A stretch of DNA of 64,000 nt. Origin: Robertkochia solimangrovi (GTDB lineage Bacteria; Bacteroidota; Bacteroidia; Flavobacteriales; Flavobacteriaceae). The DNA is taken from assembly GCF_007279655.1 (NCBI RefSeq), contig NZ_QKWN01000004.1:62001-126000 (forward strand), written 5' to 3'. This document shows, piece by piece, positions 54,455-63,973 of this stretch. The translations under genes were made by a program, and so were the position numbers. Numbering within the stretch: the stretch's first letter is position 1; each line of letters starts with the position of its first letter. A model generated the notes under the pieces. The model did no database searches. It saw only the letters and a program-made list of their open reading frames with translations, and was not told the DNA's origin.

Positions 54455-57433
54455 ATGAATAAGGATCAACTTCGAAATTTTCGCAAGATGCGAAAGGATC
54501 TGCAATGGGCCTTGCTATTTCTTCTGGCACCATTGATTATGCAGGCTCAGGATATTACCGTAACGGGTACTATAACTGAGGCCGCCACAGGAACTCCGTT
54601 ACCAGGAGTCAATGTTATGGAAATTGGTACATCGAATGGTACCACTACTGACTTTGACGGGAATTATACCCTTAAGACAACTGTCAATGCAATACTGCGG
54701 TTTACTTACATCGGTTTTAAACAGGAAGATCGCCCTGCGACCAGCAGCATAATCAATGTTGCACTTGTAGAAGACTCGCAGCAATTGGATGAAGTCGTTG
54801 TCATCGGGTACGGAACCACTAAAGTAAAGGATGCTACCGGAGCAATAACTTCTGTTACCGCTGAATCATTCAATAAGGGGAACATCGTTACACCGGAAAA
54901 CCTTTTAAGTGGACGTGTTGCCGGATTAACGATAAACACAGGTGGGGAACCAGGATCAGGATCCAATATCAGGATCCGTGGTGGTGCTTCTCTGGGAGCT
55001 TCCAATGATCCGCTTATTGTGATCAACGGACTGCCGATCGACAATAACACCATCGGTGGCTCTCGGTCGATACTCAGTACCATCAATCCAAATGATATCG
55101 ATTCATTTACCGTATTGAAAGATGCTTCTGCAACAGCGATCTATGGTTCTCGGGCATCAAACGGGGTGATTTTGATTACCACTAAGAAAGGAACTAAACG
55201 CCTGGCTGTGAATCTTGATCTGCAAGCCGGAGTAAATACACTCACCAATACGGTTGATGTATTTTCCGCAGAAGAGTTCAGGGACGTTGTTTCTGAAAAT
55301 AATCCGGCATTACTACCCCTGTTAGGAAATGCTGATACCGATTGGCAAGAAGAAATGTACCGTACCGGAATCTCTTCTTCACAGAACCTTTCTGTACAGG
55401 GATCACTTTTCGAACAGGTTCCCACCCGACTTTCACTGGGTCATACGATTCAGGAAGGTTTGCGGCTAACTTCACAATACGAAAGAAGTACCCTGGGACT
55501 AACCATGAATCCTGACTTTTATGACAATCACTTAAAAGTGACATTCAATGCTAATGCAACCTTTGAAAAGAACAGATTTGCCGCAGGTCAGGAAGGTAAT
55601 GCAATAACCTTTGATCCTACTCAGCCCGTTTATGATGAAAATTCACCCTTTGGCGGATATTTCCAATATTATAATTTAAACAATGACGGAGTTCTGGATA
55701 TCAATGATCTAACACCAAATGCACCATTCAACCCTGTTGCCCAATTATTACAGACTGAGAGCATCAGTAACGTTCGTAGGTTCTACGGAAATACAAAACT
55801 GGACTATAAGTTTCATTTCCTTCCGGAAATGAGTGCGGTGGTCAATGTAGGTTTCGATGAACAGTCTTCCGATGGTTATGTATTGGTTTCAGATGAAAAC
55901 CCTGTTACACAACCTGACGGAACGTTTCAGGGTTCCCACTCTACCTATGAGAACTATCAACGTAATACCTTGTTCGATGGTTATCTGGCTTACAACAAGG
56001 ATATCGGGAATTTCAATATCGATGCAACTGCAGGATATTCCTATCAGAAATTTGAAAGCAGTCAATATGTTTCCGGTGAGCTTAGAAATGATCAACCGGA
56101 TACTGAACCGGTTCTGAACGTGGATACCGACCTGGTATTAATAGGGTTCTTTGCCCGTGCTAATTTATCCTTTGAAGATAAATACCTGCTTACACTATCT
56201 TACAGACGTGATGGAACTTCACGTTTTAGCAAAGAGAATCGTTGGGGTAATTTCCCTGCAGCAGCATTTGCATGGAAGCTCAAGGATGAATTCTTCGAAG
56301 ACTCTGAAACAATTTCCACCTTAAAATTAAGACTGGGATGGGGAATCACCGGACAACAGGACATCGGAAGAACAAATGGTGATCTGTTTCTGGCCCGATA
56401 TGTTCGTGGGTTACCGGCTTCACAATATCAATTCGGCGATAGTGTAATAGGTATAGGAATACCACAATTTCGTAATGAAGAACTCAAATGGGAAGAGACC
56501 TTTACCTATAATGCCGGGGTAGATTTTGGTTTTCACGACGACCGTATAACCGGTTCCGTAGAAGCCTTTTATAAAGAATCAAAGGATCTGCTGGCTAATG
56601 CCGCAATATCGGATGGTTCAAACTTCAGCAATTCCGGTTATCAGAACATTGGAAATTTCACTGCAAAGGGTATCGAGTTTACCATAAATGCAGACCTTGT
56701 CAAAAATGAAGAGAAAGGCTTTAACTGGAATGTGAACTATAATGCCACACTCATCAGAACCGAGATCAAAAAACTGGCACTTGATCAGGATCAGGAAGTC
56801 GGTGGTATCAGTGGTGGTGTTGGAAATACAGCCCAGATCCACCGCGTTGGATATGCACCATTCTCATTCTATGTCTACAAACAGGTTTATGATAATGAAG
56901 GTAAACCTATTGAAGGGGGTTATGCCGATCTGAACGGTGATAATCTGATCAATAGCAATGACCGATACATCTTCAAAAAAGGTGCCCCTGATGTAACCAT
57001 GGGCTTTATGTCAAATATGTCTTATCATGATTTCGATCTTTCATTCAATCTGCGAGCTAACATTGGGAACTATGTATACAACAATGTAAACTCGGCCAGA
57101 GCACAATACAATCTCCTTCAGAACAATGCTGTCGTGGCAAACCTGCCCAGTTCAGTGCTGGAAAGCGGATTCACTACCACAGAAGATGTAATCCTGTCTG
57201 ACTATTATATCGAAAACGCATCCTTCTTGAAAATGGATAATATCACACTGGGTTATACATTCGAAAAAACCTGGAGTGAACGAAGCAGTATTCGCCTTTC
57301 CGCAGGTGTACAAAACGTTTTCACGATCACGAACTACAGTGGCCTGGATCCGGAAGTATTTTCAAATGGAATTGATAATACGCTTTACCCCAGACCGAGA
57401 ACCTTCCTAATAGGAGCAAATGTCAGATTCTAA
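54455..57433 (+). CDS. SusC/RagA TonB-linked outer membrane protein of the galactan locus
   Basis: The 992-aa transporter has an N-terminal signal ending IMQAQ, a carboxypeptidase-like domain (VTGTITEAATGTPLPGVNVMEIGTSNGTTTDFDGNYTL), a TonB box region and plug (LDEVVVIGYGTTKVKDATGAI, LSGRVAGLTINTGGEPGSGSNIRIRGG, DASATAIYGSRASNGVILITTKKG) and a barrel ending IGANVRF. With SusD it imports oligosaccharides; gene neighbours say beta-1,4-galacto-oligosaccharides. It is the first gene of the operon, downstream of the HTCS. The susD start overlaps or directly follows its stop. Confidence 0.97.
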   Translation: MNKDQLRNFRKMRKDLQWALLFLLAPLIMQAQDITVTGTITEAATGTPLPGVNVMEIGTSNGTTTDFDGNYTLKTTVNAILRFTYIGFKQEDRPATSSIINVALVEDSQQLDEVVVIGYGTTKVKDATGAITSVTAESFNKGNIVTPENLLSGRVAGLTINTGGEPGSGSNIRIRGGASLGASNDPLIVINGLPIDNNTIGGSRSILSTINPNDIDSFTVLKDASATAIYGSRASNGVILITTKKGTKRLAVNLDLQAGVNTLTNTVDVFSAEEFRDVVSENNPALLPLLGNADTDWQEEMYRTGISSSQNLSVQGSLFEQVPTRLSLGHTIQEGLRLTSQYERSTLGLTMNPDFYDNHLKVTFNANATFEKNRFAAGQEGNAITFDPTQPVYDENSPFGGYFQYYNLNNDGVLDINDLTPNAPFNPVAQLLQTESISNVRRFYGNTKLDYKFHFLPEMSAVVNVGFDEQSSDGYVLVSDENPVTQPDGTFQGSHSTYENYQRNTLFDGYLAYNKDIGNFNIDATAGYSYQKFESSQYVSGELRNDQPDTEPVLNVDTDLVLIGFFARANLSFEDKYLLTLSYRRDGTSRFSKENRWGNFPAAAFAWKLKDEFFEDSETISTLKLRLGWGITGQQDIGRTNGDLFLARYVRGLPASQYQFGDSVIGIGIPQFRNEELKWEETFTYNAGVDFGFHDDRITGSVEAFYKESKDLLANAAISDGSNFSNSGYQNIGNFTAKGIEFTINADLVKNEEKGFNWNVNYNATLIRTEIKKLALDQDQEVGGISGGVGNTAQIHRVGYAPFSFYVYKQVYDNEGKPIEGGYADLNGDNLINSNDRYIFKKGAPDVTMGFMSNMSYHDFDLSFNLRANIGNYVYNNVNSARAQYNLLQNNAVVANLPSSVLESGFTTTEDVILSDYYIENASFLKMDNITLGYTFEKTWSERSSIRLSAGVQNVFTITNYSGLDPEVFSNGIDNTLYPRPRTFLIGANVRF

Positions 57434-57434
57434 A

Positions 57435-59045
57435 ATGAAAGTCATGAAACATATTTTTAATATAAAACCATATTATATCCTCGTACTTTGCTGCCTTCTG
57501 GCAGGGTGTGTAAACGACCTGGATGTAGAGCCCGGTGATCCGAATACTGTGCTCGATGAAGATTTTTACACCTCACCTGAATCCTACAAGGAAGGACTTG
57601 CGGGTGTTTATGCCAACCTGAGTCTTACAGGAACAGATGGAGCAGATAATTCAAATATCAGTGGGTTGGATGCCGGAACGAGTCAGTACGGACGAGGCCT
57701 TTGGAATCTTCAGGAGCTCACCACCGACGAAGCGATCTGGTCCTGGGAAAATGATCCGGGTCTGCGTGAATTAAACAGAAACACCTGGACATCAGAGAAT
57801 GTGATCTTAAGAGGATTCTTTGGAAGAGTGATGACCCAGGTGGCCTTCGGAAATGAATATTTACGTCAGACTACCGAAGACAAACTAAATGAACGAGGGG
57901 TTAGTAGTGAACAACAGGCTGAGATCTCCGTCTACAGAGCCGAAGTAAGATTCTTACGTGCTCTGGCCTATTATCACATGATGGACATCTTTGGAAAAGC
58001 TCCTTTTGTTACTGAGAACGACCCAGTAGGTGCCTACCAGTCACCTCAATATAACCGTCAGGAACTTTTCGACTATATTGAGAATGAATTACTGGAGATC
58101 CTTCCGCAACTTCAAGAACCGTTACAAAATGAATATGCAAGGGCCGACAAAGCTGCTGCATGGATGCTTTTAGCAAAGATCTATTTAAATGCAGAGGTAT
58201 ATACCGGCGTATCCCGATACGCTGATTGCATGGAGTACTGTGAACAAATTATTGGCGCCGGATATGCTTTAAGCGACAACTACAGTTACAATTTTATGGC
58301 CGACAATCATACTGCTCCTGCACGCAACGAGATCATATTCCCGATTGTTTCAGATGGTATCACAACCCAAAACTACGGTCCGACTACCGTTGCCATCAAC
58401 GGACAAGTAGGGTCACAGGAAGCTAATGGAGAACAATTCGGTGTTAATGCCGGAGGCTGGAATGGTGCTATAAGGGTTCCTCAGGAGTTTTCCGAAACCT
58501 TTATTTCCGGTAACTATCAAACTGATGACAGAAACACCCTCATCACTGCTGATCGTACAATCAATATACCCGATGTTTCCGACAGAGAGACCGGTTATAT
58601 AATCGGGAAATGGTTCAATAAGACCAAAGCCGGGAATAACGGATCGGCATTGGAGATCGTAGACACCGATTTCCCGATGTTCAGGCTTGCCGATGTATAT
58701 CTGATGTACGCAGAAGCAAACCTCAGAGGCGGCGGAGGCTCTTCTTCACTGGCTGTAGATTATATAAATGCCCTCAGAAACAGAGCCCATAACCCGGTTA
58801 ACATTACCAATAACAGCCTTTCACTGGATCTGGTACTAAACGAACGACTGGTGGAATTACACTGGGAAGGTCACAGACGACAAGATCTCATCCGTTTCAA
58901 CAGATTTGTGGGGGGAACCTACAATTGGTCTTGGAAGGGAAATGCTCCCGGTGGAATATCGATAGGTCAGAACCGTACCATATTTCCGATCCCAAGTGCA
59001 AGTCTTGCTGCAAATCCAAACTTAACTCAAAACGAGGGCTACTAA
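57435..59045 (+). CDS. SusD/RagB glycan-binding lipoprotein of the galactan locus
   Basis: The 536-aa lipoprotein begins MKVMKHIFNIKPYYILVLCCLLAGC, with Cys25 lipidated. ATG 57420 would overlap susC by 14 bp; ATG 57435 lies just past the susC stop and is preferred, and 57444 is also possible. It has the classic RagB/SusD layout: ELTTDEAIW, RAEVRFLRALAYYHMMDIFG, KAAAWMLLAKIYLNAEVY, FPMFRLADVYLMYAEA and ERLVELHWEGHRRQDLIRF. It caps the SusC channel and binds the imported glycan at the cell surface. Confidence 0.96.
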   Translation: MKVMKHIFNIKPYYILVLCCLLAGCVNDLDVEPGDPNTVLDEDFYTSPESYKEGLAGVYANLSLTGTDGADNSNISGLDAGTSQYGRGLWNLQELTTDEAIWSWENDPGLRELNRNTWTSENVILRGFFGRVMTQVAFGNEYLRQTTEDKLNERGVSSEQQAEISVYRAEVRFLRALAYYHMMDIFGKAPFVTENDPVGAYQSPQYNRQELFDYIENELLEILPQLQEPLQNEYARADKAAAWMLLAKIYLNAEVYTGVSRYADCMEYCEQIIGAGYALSDNYSYNFMADNHTAPARNEIIFPIVSDGITTQNYGPTTVAINGQVGSQEANGEQFGVNAGGWNGAIRVPQEFSETFISGNYQTDDRNTLITADRTINIPDVSDRETGYIIGKWFNKTKAGNNGSALEIVDTDFPMFRLADVYLMYAEANLRGGGGSSSLAVDYINALRNRAHNPVNITNNSLSLDLVLNERLVELHWEGHRRQDLIRFNRFVGGTYNWSWKGNAPGGISIGQNRTIFPIPSASLAANPNLTQNEGY

Positions 59046-59063
59046 CTAAAAAAACACACACTG

Positions 59064-60212
59064 ATGAAAAAAATAGTCTTAACACTCAGTATAATTATTA
59101 CCACCTTGTCACTGGGTTCCTGTGATAAGAATGAATCACTTGAATTCACTGCGCAACCCGATCCTGAAGGAGTTCAATTCAGTAATTCCTTCAGTTCAGA
59201 ATATTTATTATCGGAGGAGTCCGGAACGAACCTTGCCGAACGTTTCTTTTGGAATGAAGTCGATTTTGATGCTCCGGTGAATATTTCCTATGATCTCGAG
59301 GCATCTCTCGATGCAGCTTTTGAAACAGTTGAACTCTTAGGTACAACTAATGAGACTAATCTCGCGGTGACCATCGATCAACTTATCGATATGGCTGAAG
59401 ACCTGGGACTTGATGACGACCCTAATACAACCGATGAGAATGGTTTAGCCAATGACACAGGTGTGATCTATTTCAGACTTCATGCCTATGCCGGAACAGG
59501 GGCAGCCAATACCGTAGAGGTCTACTCAGAAGTACAACCTTTAACGGTGAGATTTGTAGAAAAGTCTGATCCAGGTGCAGGATGTCCTTCGATCTATGGT
59601 CTTGGTGATGCTCTTACTGATGCGCAATGGAATTGGAATACCAGAATTGAATTTTCATGTGACGGAGAAGTCTATACCGGAAGAGCTACAATGGGAAGCG
59701 GAAATTTCAGATTCTTTGAAACCGAAGGTGACTGGGCATCTGGTCTGGGTTACAGCTACTTCACCGAAGAAGGTTTTACAATAGATGCTAATTTGGCTGA
59801 TTCAGGAGATGGTGATAGTAATTTCACATTTACAGGGACTCCCGGAATCTATGAAATCATTATCGATAACACCAATAAGACCATCACACTGAATGAATCC
59901 ACCCCGATCTATGCAGTAGGCGATGCAGTTCCAGGCAGCTGGACCTTTGAAGGAGCAGTAACCTTAACTGAAATTTCCCCGTATATCTATGCTGCAAATC
60001 TTGATTTCAACAGTGGTATTTTCAGATTTTTCACGATTAACGGCGACTGGGGAAGTGACCTTAAGTATAGCTATTTTGATGATGAGGGTTATACTATTGA
60101 TTCCAGACTTGCCAGTGCGGAAGATAACGATGGTAATTTTACCTTTGCAGGTGATGCCGGCAATTATACCATGACTATAAACATGATCGAAAAAACACTT
60201 ACACTTGAATGA
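59064..60212 (+). CDS. SusE/SusF-like surface glycan-binding lipoprotein
   Basis: The 382-aa product has lipoprotein signal MKKIVLTLSIIITTLSLGSC. A SusE-type N-terminal domain (about 25-165, FSNSFSSEYLLSEESG to VYSEVQPLTVRFVEK) follows. Two tandem repeats make up the rest: about 172-275 and 276-382 share NFRFFETEGDWASGLGYSYF / IFRFFTINGDWGSDLKYSYF and a closing TITLNE / TLTLE. Such repeats form beta-sandwich carbohydrate-binding domains. By position it is the surface glycan-binding protein for galactan, equivalent to the SusE/F position in other loci. It has no enzyme motif. Confidence 0.88.
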   Translation: MKKIVLTLSIIITTLSLGSCDKNESLEFTAQPDPEGVQFSNSFSSEYLLSEESGTNLAERFFWNEVDFDAPVNISYDLEASLDAAFETVELLGTTNETNLAVTIDQLIDMAEDLGLDDDPNTTDENGLANDTGVIYFRLHAYAGTGAANTVEVYSEVQPLTVRFVEKSDPGAGCPSIYGLGDALTDAQWNWNTRIEFSCDGEVYTGRATMGSGNFRFFETEGDWASGLGYSYFTEEGFTIDANLADSGDGDSNFTFTGTPGIYEIIIDNTNKTITLNESTPIYAVGDAVPGSWTFEGAVTLTEISPYIYAANLDFNSGIFRFFTINGDWGSDLKYSYFDDEGYTIDSRLASAEDNDGNFTFAGDAGNYTMTINMIEKTLTLE

Positions 60213-60248
60213 TTATTTCAGATTTTCATATAGTTAGCTTGTTCATGG

Positions 60249-60278
60249 ATGATGCCGGGAATCCGGCATCATTCTTTG
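60249..60278 (+). terminator. hairpin between susE-like and GH53 genes
   Basis: ATGATGCCGG (60249-60258) and CCGGCATCAT (60263-60272) form a perfect 10-bp stem with loop GAAT, followed by TCTTTG. It lies inside the operon and could attenuate transcription into the enzyme genes or protect the 3' end of the susCDE message. Confidence 0.6.
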
Positions 60279-60309
60279 ATATCAGCTGACTTACAAACTC
60301 TTAAAAACT

Positions 60310-61482
60310 ATGAAAACAATGAGACTCTTAATACTTTTTTTCAGCACAATACTTTTGAGCCATTGCTCCAATAATGAACAACCAAGCACTCCTGATGAAG
60401 GTGAGGAACCCGAAACGGAAACACCGGTTGAAGAAAACGAAAAACCAGATTTTTACTACGGAGCGGATCTGTCCTATGTCAATGAAATGGTAGATTGTGG
60501 TGCCGAATATAAAGATCAGGACGGTGTTGTAAAAGACCCGTACAAAATCTTCGCTGAAGCAGGTACAAATCTTGTTCGGGTACGATTATGGAACAACCCT
60601 GACTGGACTGAATATTCCAATCTGGATGATGTCAAACGTACTATTCGAAAAGCCAAGGAAGAAAACATGAATGTATTACTGGATTTCCATTATTCCGACT
60701 CCTGGGCAGATCCGGAAAAACAGGAGATCCCTAAAGCCTGGGAATCCAATATCGATGATACTGAAGCACTCGGAAATCAACTGTATGAATACACCTACTC
60801 CACCTTAAAAACCTTAAATGACGAAGGACTTTTACCGGAAATGGTTCAAGTTGGAAATGAGATCAATGGTATGATCCTTCAAAAAGGTGAATTGGAATGG
60901 CCTATAAACTGGGAAAGAAATGCCTCCCTGATCAATAAGGGACTTAAAGCGGTTCGTGATATATCCGAAGAACTGGATACAGATATTGAGGTTATGCTTC
61001 ACATCGCTCAACCGGAGAATGCCTTATGGTGGTTCGAACAAGCAACCGAAAATGGGGTTACCAACTATGACTGGATCGGTTTATCCTATTATCCACTTTG
61101 GTCCGAATATGATCTGAATAATGTTGGTACTCCTTTAAAGACCTTGGTCGATACTTACCAAAAACGCCTGATGATCGTGGAAACAGCCTATCCGTTCACC
61201 ATGGAAAATGCAGACGGCGCTAATAACATACTCGACAATAATGCATTGATCAACGGATACCCGGCATCACCCCAGGGACAGCTCGATTATATGAATAAAT
61301 TAAAAGAGATCGTAGCCACCAGTGGCGGAGAAGGATTGATCTACTGGGAACCTGCCTGGGTCTCCACTGATTGCAGTACACTTTGGGGTCAGGGGTCTCA
61401 CTGGGATAATGCAACTATGTTCGATTTCAACAATCAGGCAACAATTGGTCTGAACTATTATAACGCTGCAAAAGATAATTAA
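60310..61482 (+). CDS. GH53 arabinogalactan endo-beta-1,4-galactanase lipoprotein
   Basis: The 390-aa enzyme has a lipoprotein signal ending LLSHC, an acidic Pro/Glu-rich linker (about 21-48), and a GH53 TIM barrel beginning DFYYGADLSYVNEMVDCGAEYKDQDG. The catalytic pair is visible: acid/base Glu184 in QVGNEINGM and nucleophile Glu291 in IVETAYP. It cuts beta-1,4-galactan such as pectic galactan side chains. The lipid anchor and linker suggest display on the cell surface, so it makes oligosaccharides for SusCD. It is followed after 20 bp by GH2. Confidence 0.96.
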   Translation: MKTMRLLILFFSTILLSHCSNNEQPSTPDEGEEPETETPVEENEKPDFYYGADLSYVNEMVDCGAEYKDQDGVVKDPYKIFAEAGTNLVRVRLWNNPDWTEYSNLDDVKRTIRKAKEENMNVLLDFHYSDSWADPEKQEIPKAWESNIDDTEALGNQLYEYTYSTLKTLNDEGLLPEMVQVGNEINGMILQKGELEWPINWERNASLINKGLKAVRDISEELDTDIEVMLHIAQPENALWWFEQATENGVTNYDWIGLSYYPLWSEYDLNNVGTPLKTLVDTYQKRLMIVETAYPFTMENADGANNILDNNALINGYPASPQGQLDYMNKLKEIVATSGGEGLIYWEPAWVSTDCSTLWGQGSHWDNATMFDFNNQATIGLNYYNAAKDN

Positions 61483-61502
61483 TATATTATACCCAAAAAC
61501 CT

Positions 61503-63947
61503 ATGAAGCGAAAATTAGAAAGAATGAAGTATCTGCTTTTCGGAATATGTATAGTGATCTCGATGATGCAGAACTATGCTCAGGAACGAGAGATTATTAT
61601 ACTTGATAAAGATTGGAAATTCAGTAAGGGAGATCCACAGAATGCCTTTCAGGAAAACTTCAATGACGCTTCATGGGAAAAGGTGAATGTTCCACATGAC
61701 TGGGCGATTTACGGACCTTTTGACAAAGAAATTGACAAACAAACCGTTGCTATTGTACAGAACAAAGAAGAACAGGCAACTGAAAAGACAGGACGTACAG
61801 GATCCTTGCCTCATATCGGAACCGGTTGGTACCGCAAAACTTTTGAATTACCCGATCTCAAAGATCAAAAGAAAGTGATTCTTTTCTTTGAAGGTGCCAT
61901 GAGTGAACCTCAGGTTTATCTAAACGGTAAAAAGGTTGGTGAATGGGCCTATGGTTATGCTTATTTCTATTTTGATGTAACAAAAGACCTCAAACCCGGA
62001 AAGAATACACTTGCTGTAAGACTTGAAAACAAGCAATTTGCTTCACGCTGGTATCCCGGGGCCGGACTCTACCGCAAGGTAAGTCTTATCATCAAAGATC
62101 CCGTAAGTATCGATCAATGGGGAACTTTTGTTACAACACCGGTTGTTTCTGAGGAAATGGCACAAGTAAATATCAAAACCAAGGTTTCCGGGGAGAACAC
62201 AACCCTGGTATCCTCCATATATGATGTTGAAGGAAATCTGATCACCCGCGATTCTGCAACTACTGAATTCGGCAATCGTTTCGAACAAAACCTAAAGGTT
62301 GACAATCCTTCATTATGGAGCCCTGAAAGTCCATATCGCTATAAGATTGTTTCTGAACTGTATAGTAATGGCAAAAGAACCGATACCTACGAAACCCCAT
62401 TCGGAATTCGCTCTATCGAATATGATCGAAACAAGGGTTTTGTATTAAATGGCGAGGTGACTAAATTTAAAGGGGTCTGCCTGCATCATGATCTTGGACC
62501 ACTGGGAAGTGCAATCAATACCTCAGCACTGCGAAGACAACTCACTATTCTTAAAGACATGGGATGTAATGCCATCCGAAGTTCACACAATATGCCTTCC
62601 TTCGAACAGCTCGAGCTATGTGATGAAATGGGTTTCCTGTTCTTAGCGGAAAGCTTTGATGAGTGGAAAGTAGCAAAAGTGGAGAATGGTTATAACCGAT
62701 TCTTTGATGAATATGCGGAAAGGGATGTTGTGAATCTGGTAAGAGCCACCAGAAATCACCCTTCTGTTGTGATGTGGAGTTCCGGAAATGAAGTACCCGA
62801 CCAATGGGGTAGCGAAGGTGTAAAAAGAGCCAAATGGCTTCAGGATATTTTCCACAGAGAAGATCCTACCCGTCCGGTTACCGTAGGTATGGACCAGGTT
62901 AAAGCGACTATGGAATCAGGTTTTGGAGCCATCCTTGACATCCCCGGACTTAATTACCGTGTTCACCTGTATGAAGAAGCCTATGAAAAGTTCCCCCAGG
63001 GTCTGATTCTTGGATCTGAAACCGCTTCGACCGTTAGTTCCCGTGGCATCTACAAGTTCCCCGTGGAAAAGGCCAGCATGAAGCAATACGATGATTTTCA
63101 GTCGTCCTCCTATGACCTGGAATATTGCAGTTGGTCTAATTTACCTGACGATGATTTTGTATTACAAGATAACAAACCTTGGGTGATCGGCGAATTTGTC
63201 TGGACAGGATTCGATTATTTGGGAGAACCCACTCCTTACGATGAGAAATGGCCCTCCAGAAGTTCGTACTTTGGAATATCTGATCTTGCAGGACTTCCTA
63301 AAGATCGTTTTTACCTCTATCGCAGCCGATGGAATAAAGAAGAAGAAACCCTTCATATTTTACCACACTGGAACTGGGAAGGTCGTGAAGGTGAAACCAC
63401 ACCGGTATTCGCCTACACGAGTTATCAAAGTGCCGAACTCTTTGTAAATGGCAAAAGTCAGGGTATTCGAAAGAAAAATGATTCAACCCATCAGACCCGA
63501 TACAGACTTATGTGGATGGATGTAAAATATGAACCGGGAACCCTTAAAGTGATCGCCTATGATAAAAATGGGAAACCCGCCATGGAAAAAGAAGTCACTA
63601 CTGCCGGGAAACCTTATCAGATCGTATTAGATCCGGACAGAAAAACGATTAAAGCGGATGGAAAAGACATTTCCTTTGTCACTGCCTCTGTGGTTGACAA
63701 GAATGGCATCCCCTGCCCCACGGCTACCCATAGCCTAAAGTTCAAAGTCAGTGGAAATGGACACTACCGTGCCGCCTGTAATGGTGATGCAACATCACTT
63801 GAACTATTCCATATACCGACAATGAAATTGTTTAGTGGAAAACTGGTCGTTCTGGTACAGTCAGAAGAAGAAGCCGGAACCATGGAACTCAAAGTAAGTG
63901 GAAAAGGATTAAAAAGTGCCACTGTAAAAATTAATACTGTTAAATAA
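61503..63947 (+). CDS. GH2 beta-galactosidase
   Basis: The 814-aa enzyme has a signal peptide (ending MMQNYAQ; ATG 61524 is an alternative start), a jelly-roll sugar-binding domain (about 30-210), an Ig-like domain, and the TIM barrel with acid/base Glu430 in SSGNEVPDQWG and probable nucleophile Glu506 in LGSETAST. GEFVWTGFDYLGEPTPY is a substrate-site motif common in Bacteroidota GH2 enzymes. A C-terminal DUF4982-type domain and an Ig-like domain follow. It would trim galactose from galacto-oligosaccharides in the periplasm. Specificity for beta-galactose is inferred from GH53 and galK-galT nearby. Confidence 0.93.
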   Translation: MKRKLERMKYLLFGICIVISMMQNYAQEREIIILDKDWKFSKGDPQNAFQENFNDASWEKVNVPHDWAIYGPFDKEIDKQTVAIVQNKEEQATEKTGRTGSLPHIGTGWYRKTFELPDLKDQKKVILFFEGAMSEPQVYLNGKKVGEWAYGYAYFYFDVTKDLKPGKNTLAVRLENKQFASRWYPGAGLYRKVSLIIKDPVSIDQWGTFVTTPVVSEEMAQVNIKTKVSGENTTLVSSIYDVEGNLITRDSATTEFGNRFEQNLKVDNPSLWSPESPYRYKIVSELYSNGKRTDTYETPFGIRSIEYDRNKGFVLNGEVTKFKGVCLHHDLGPLGSAINTSALRRQLTILKDMGCNAIRSSHNMPSFEQLELCDEMGFLFLAESFDEWKVAKVENGYNRFFDEYAERDVVNLVRATRNHPSVVMWSSGNEVPDQWGSEGVKRAKWLQDIFHREDPTRPVTVGMDQVKATMESGFGAILDIPGLNYRVHLYEEAYEKFPQGLILGSETASTVSSRGIYKFPVEKASMKQYDDFQSSSYDLEYCSWSNLPDDDFVLQDNKPWVIGEFVWTGFDYLGEPTPYDEKWPSRSSYFGISDLAGLPKDRFYLYRSRWNKEEETLHILPHWNWEGREGETTPVFAYTSYQSAELFVNGKSQGIRKKNDSTHQTRYRLMWMDVKYEPGTLKVIAYDKNGKPAMEKEVTTAGKPYQIVLDPDRKTIKADGKDISFVTASVVDKNGIPCPTATHSLKFKVSGNGHYRAACNGDATSLELFHIPTMKLFSGKLVVLVQSEEEAGTMELKVSGKGLKSATVKINTVK

Positions 63948-63973
63948 CACACCTAACAAACACTTTCATAGCG

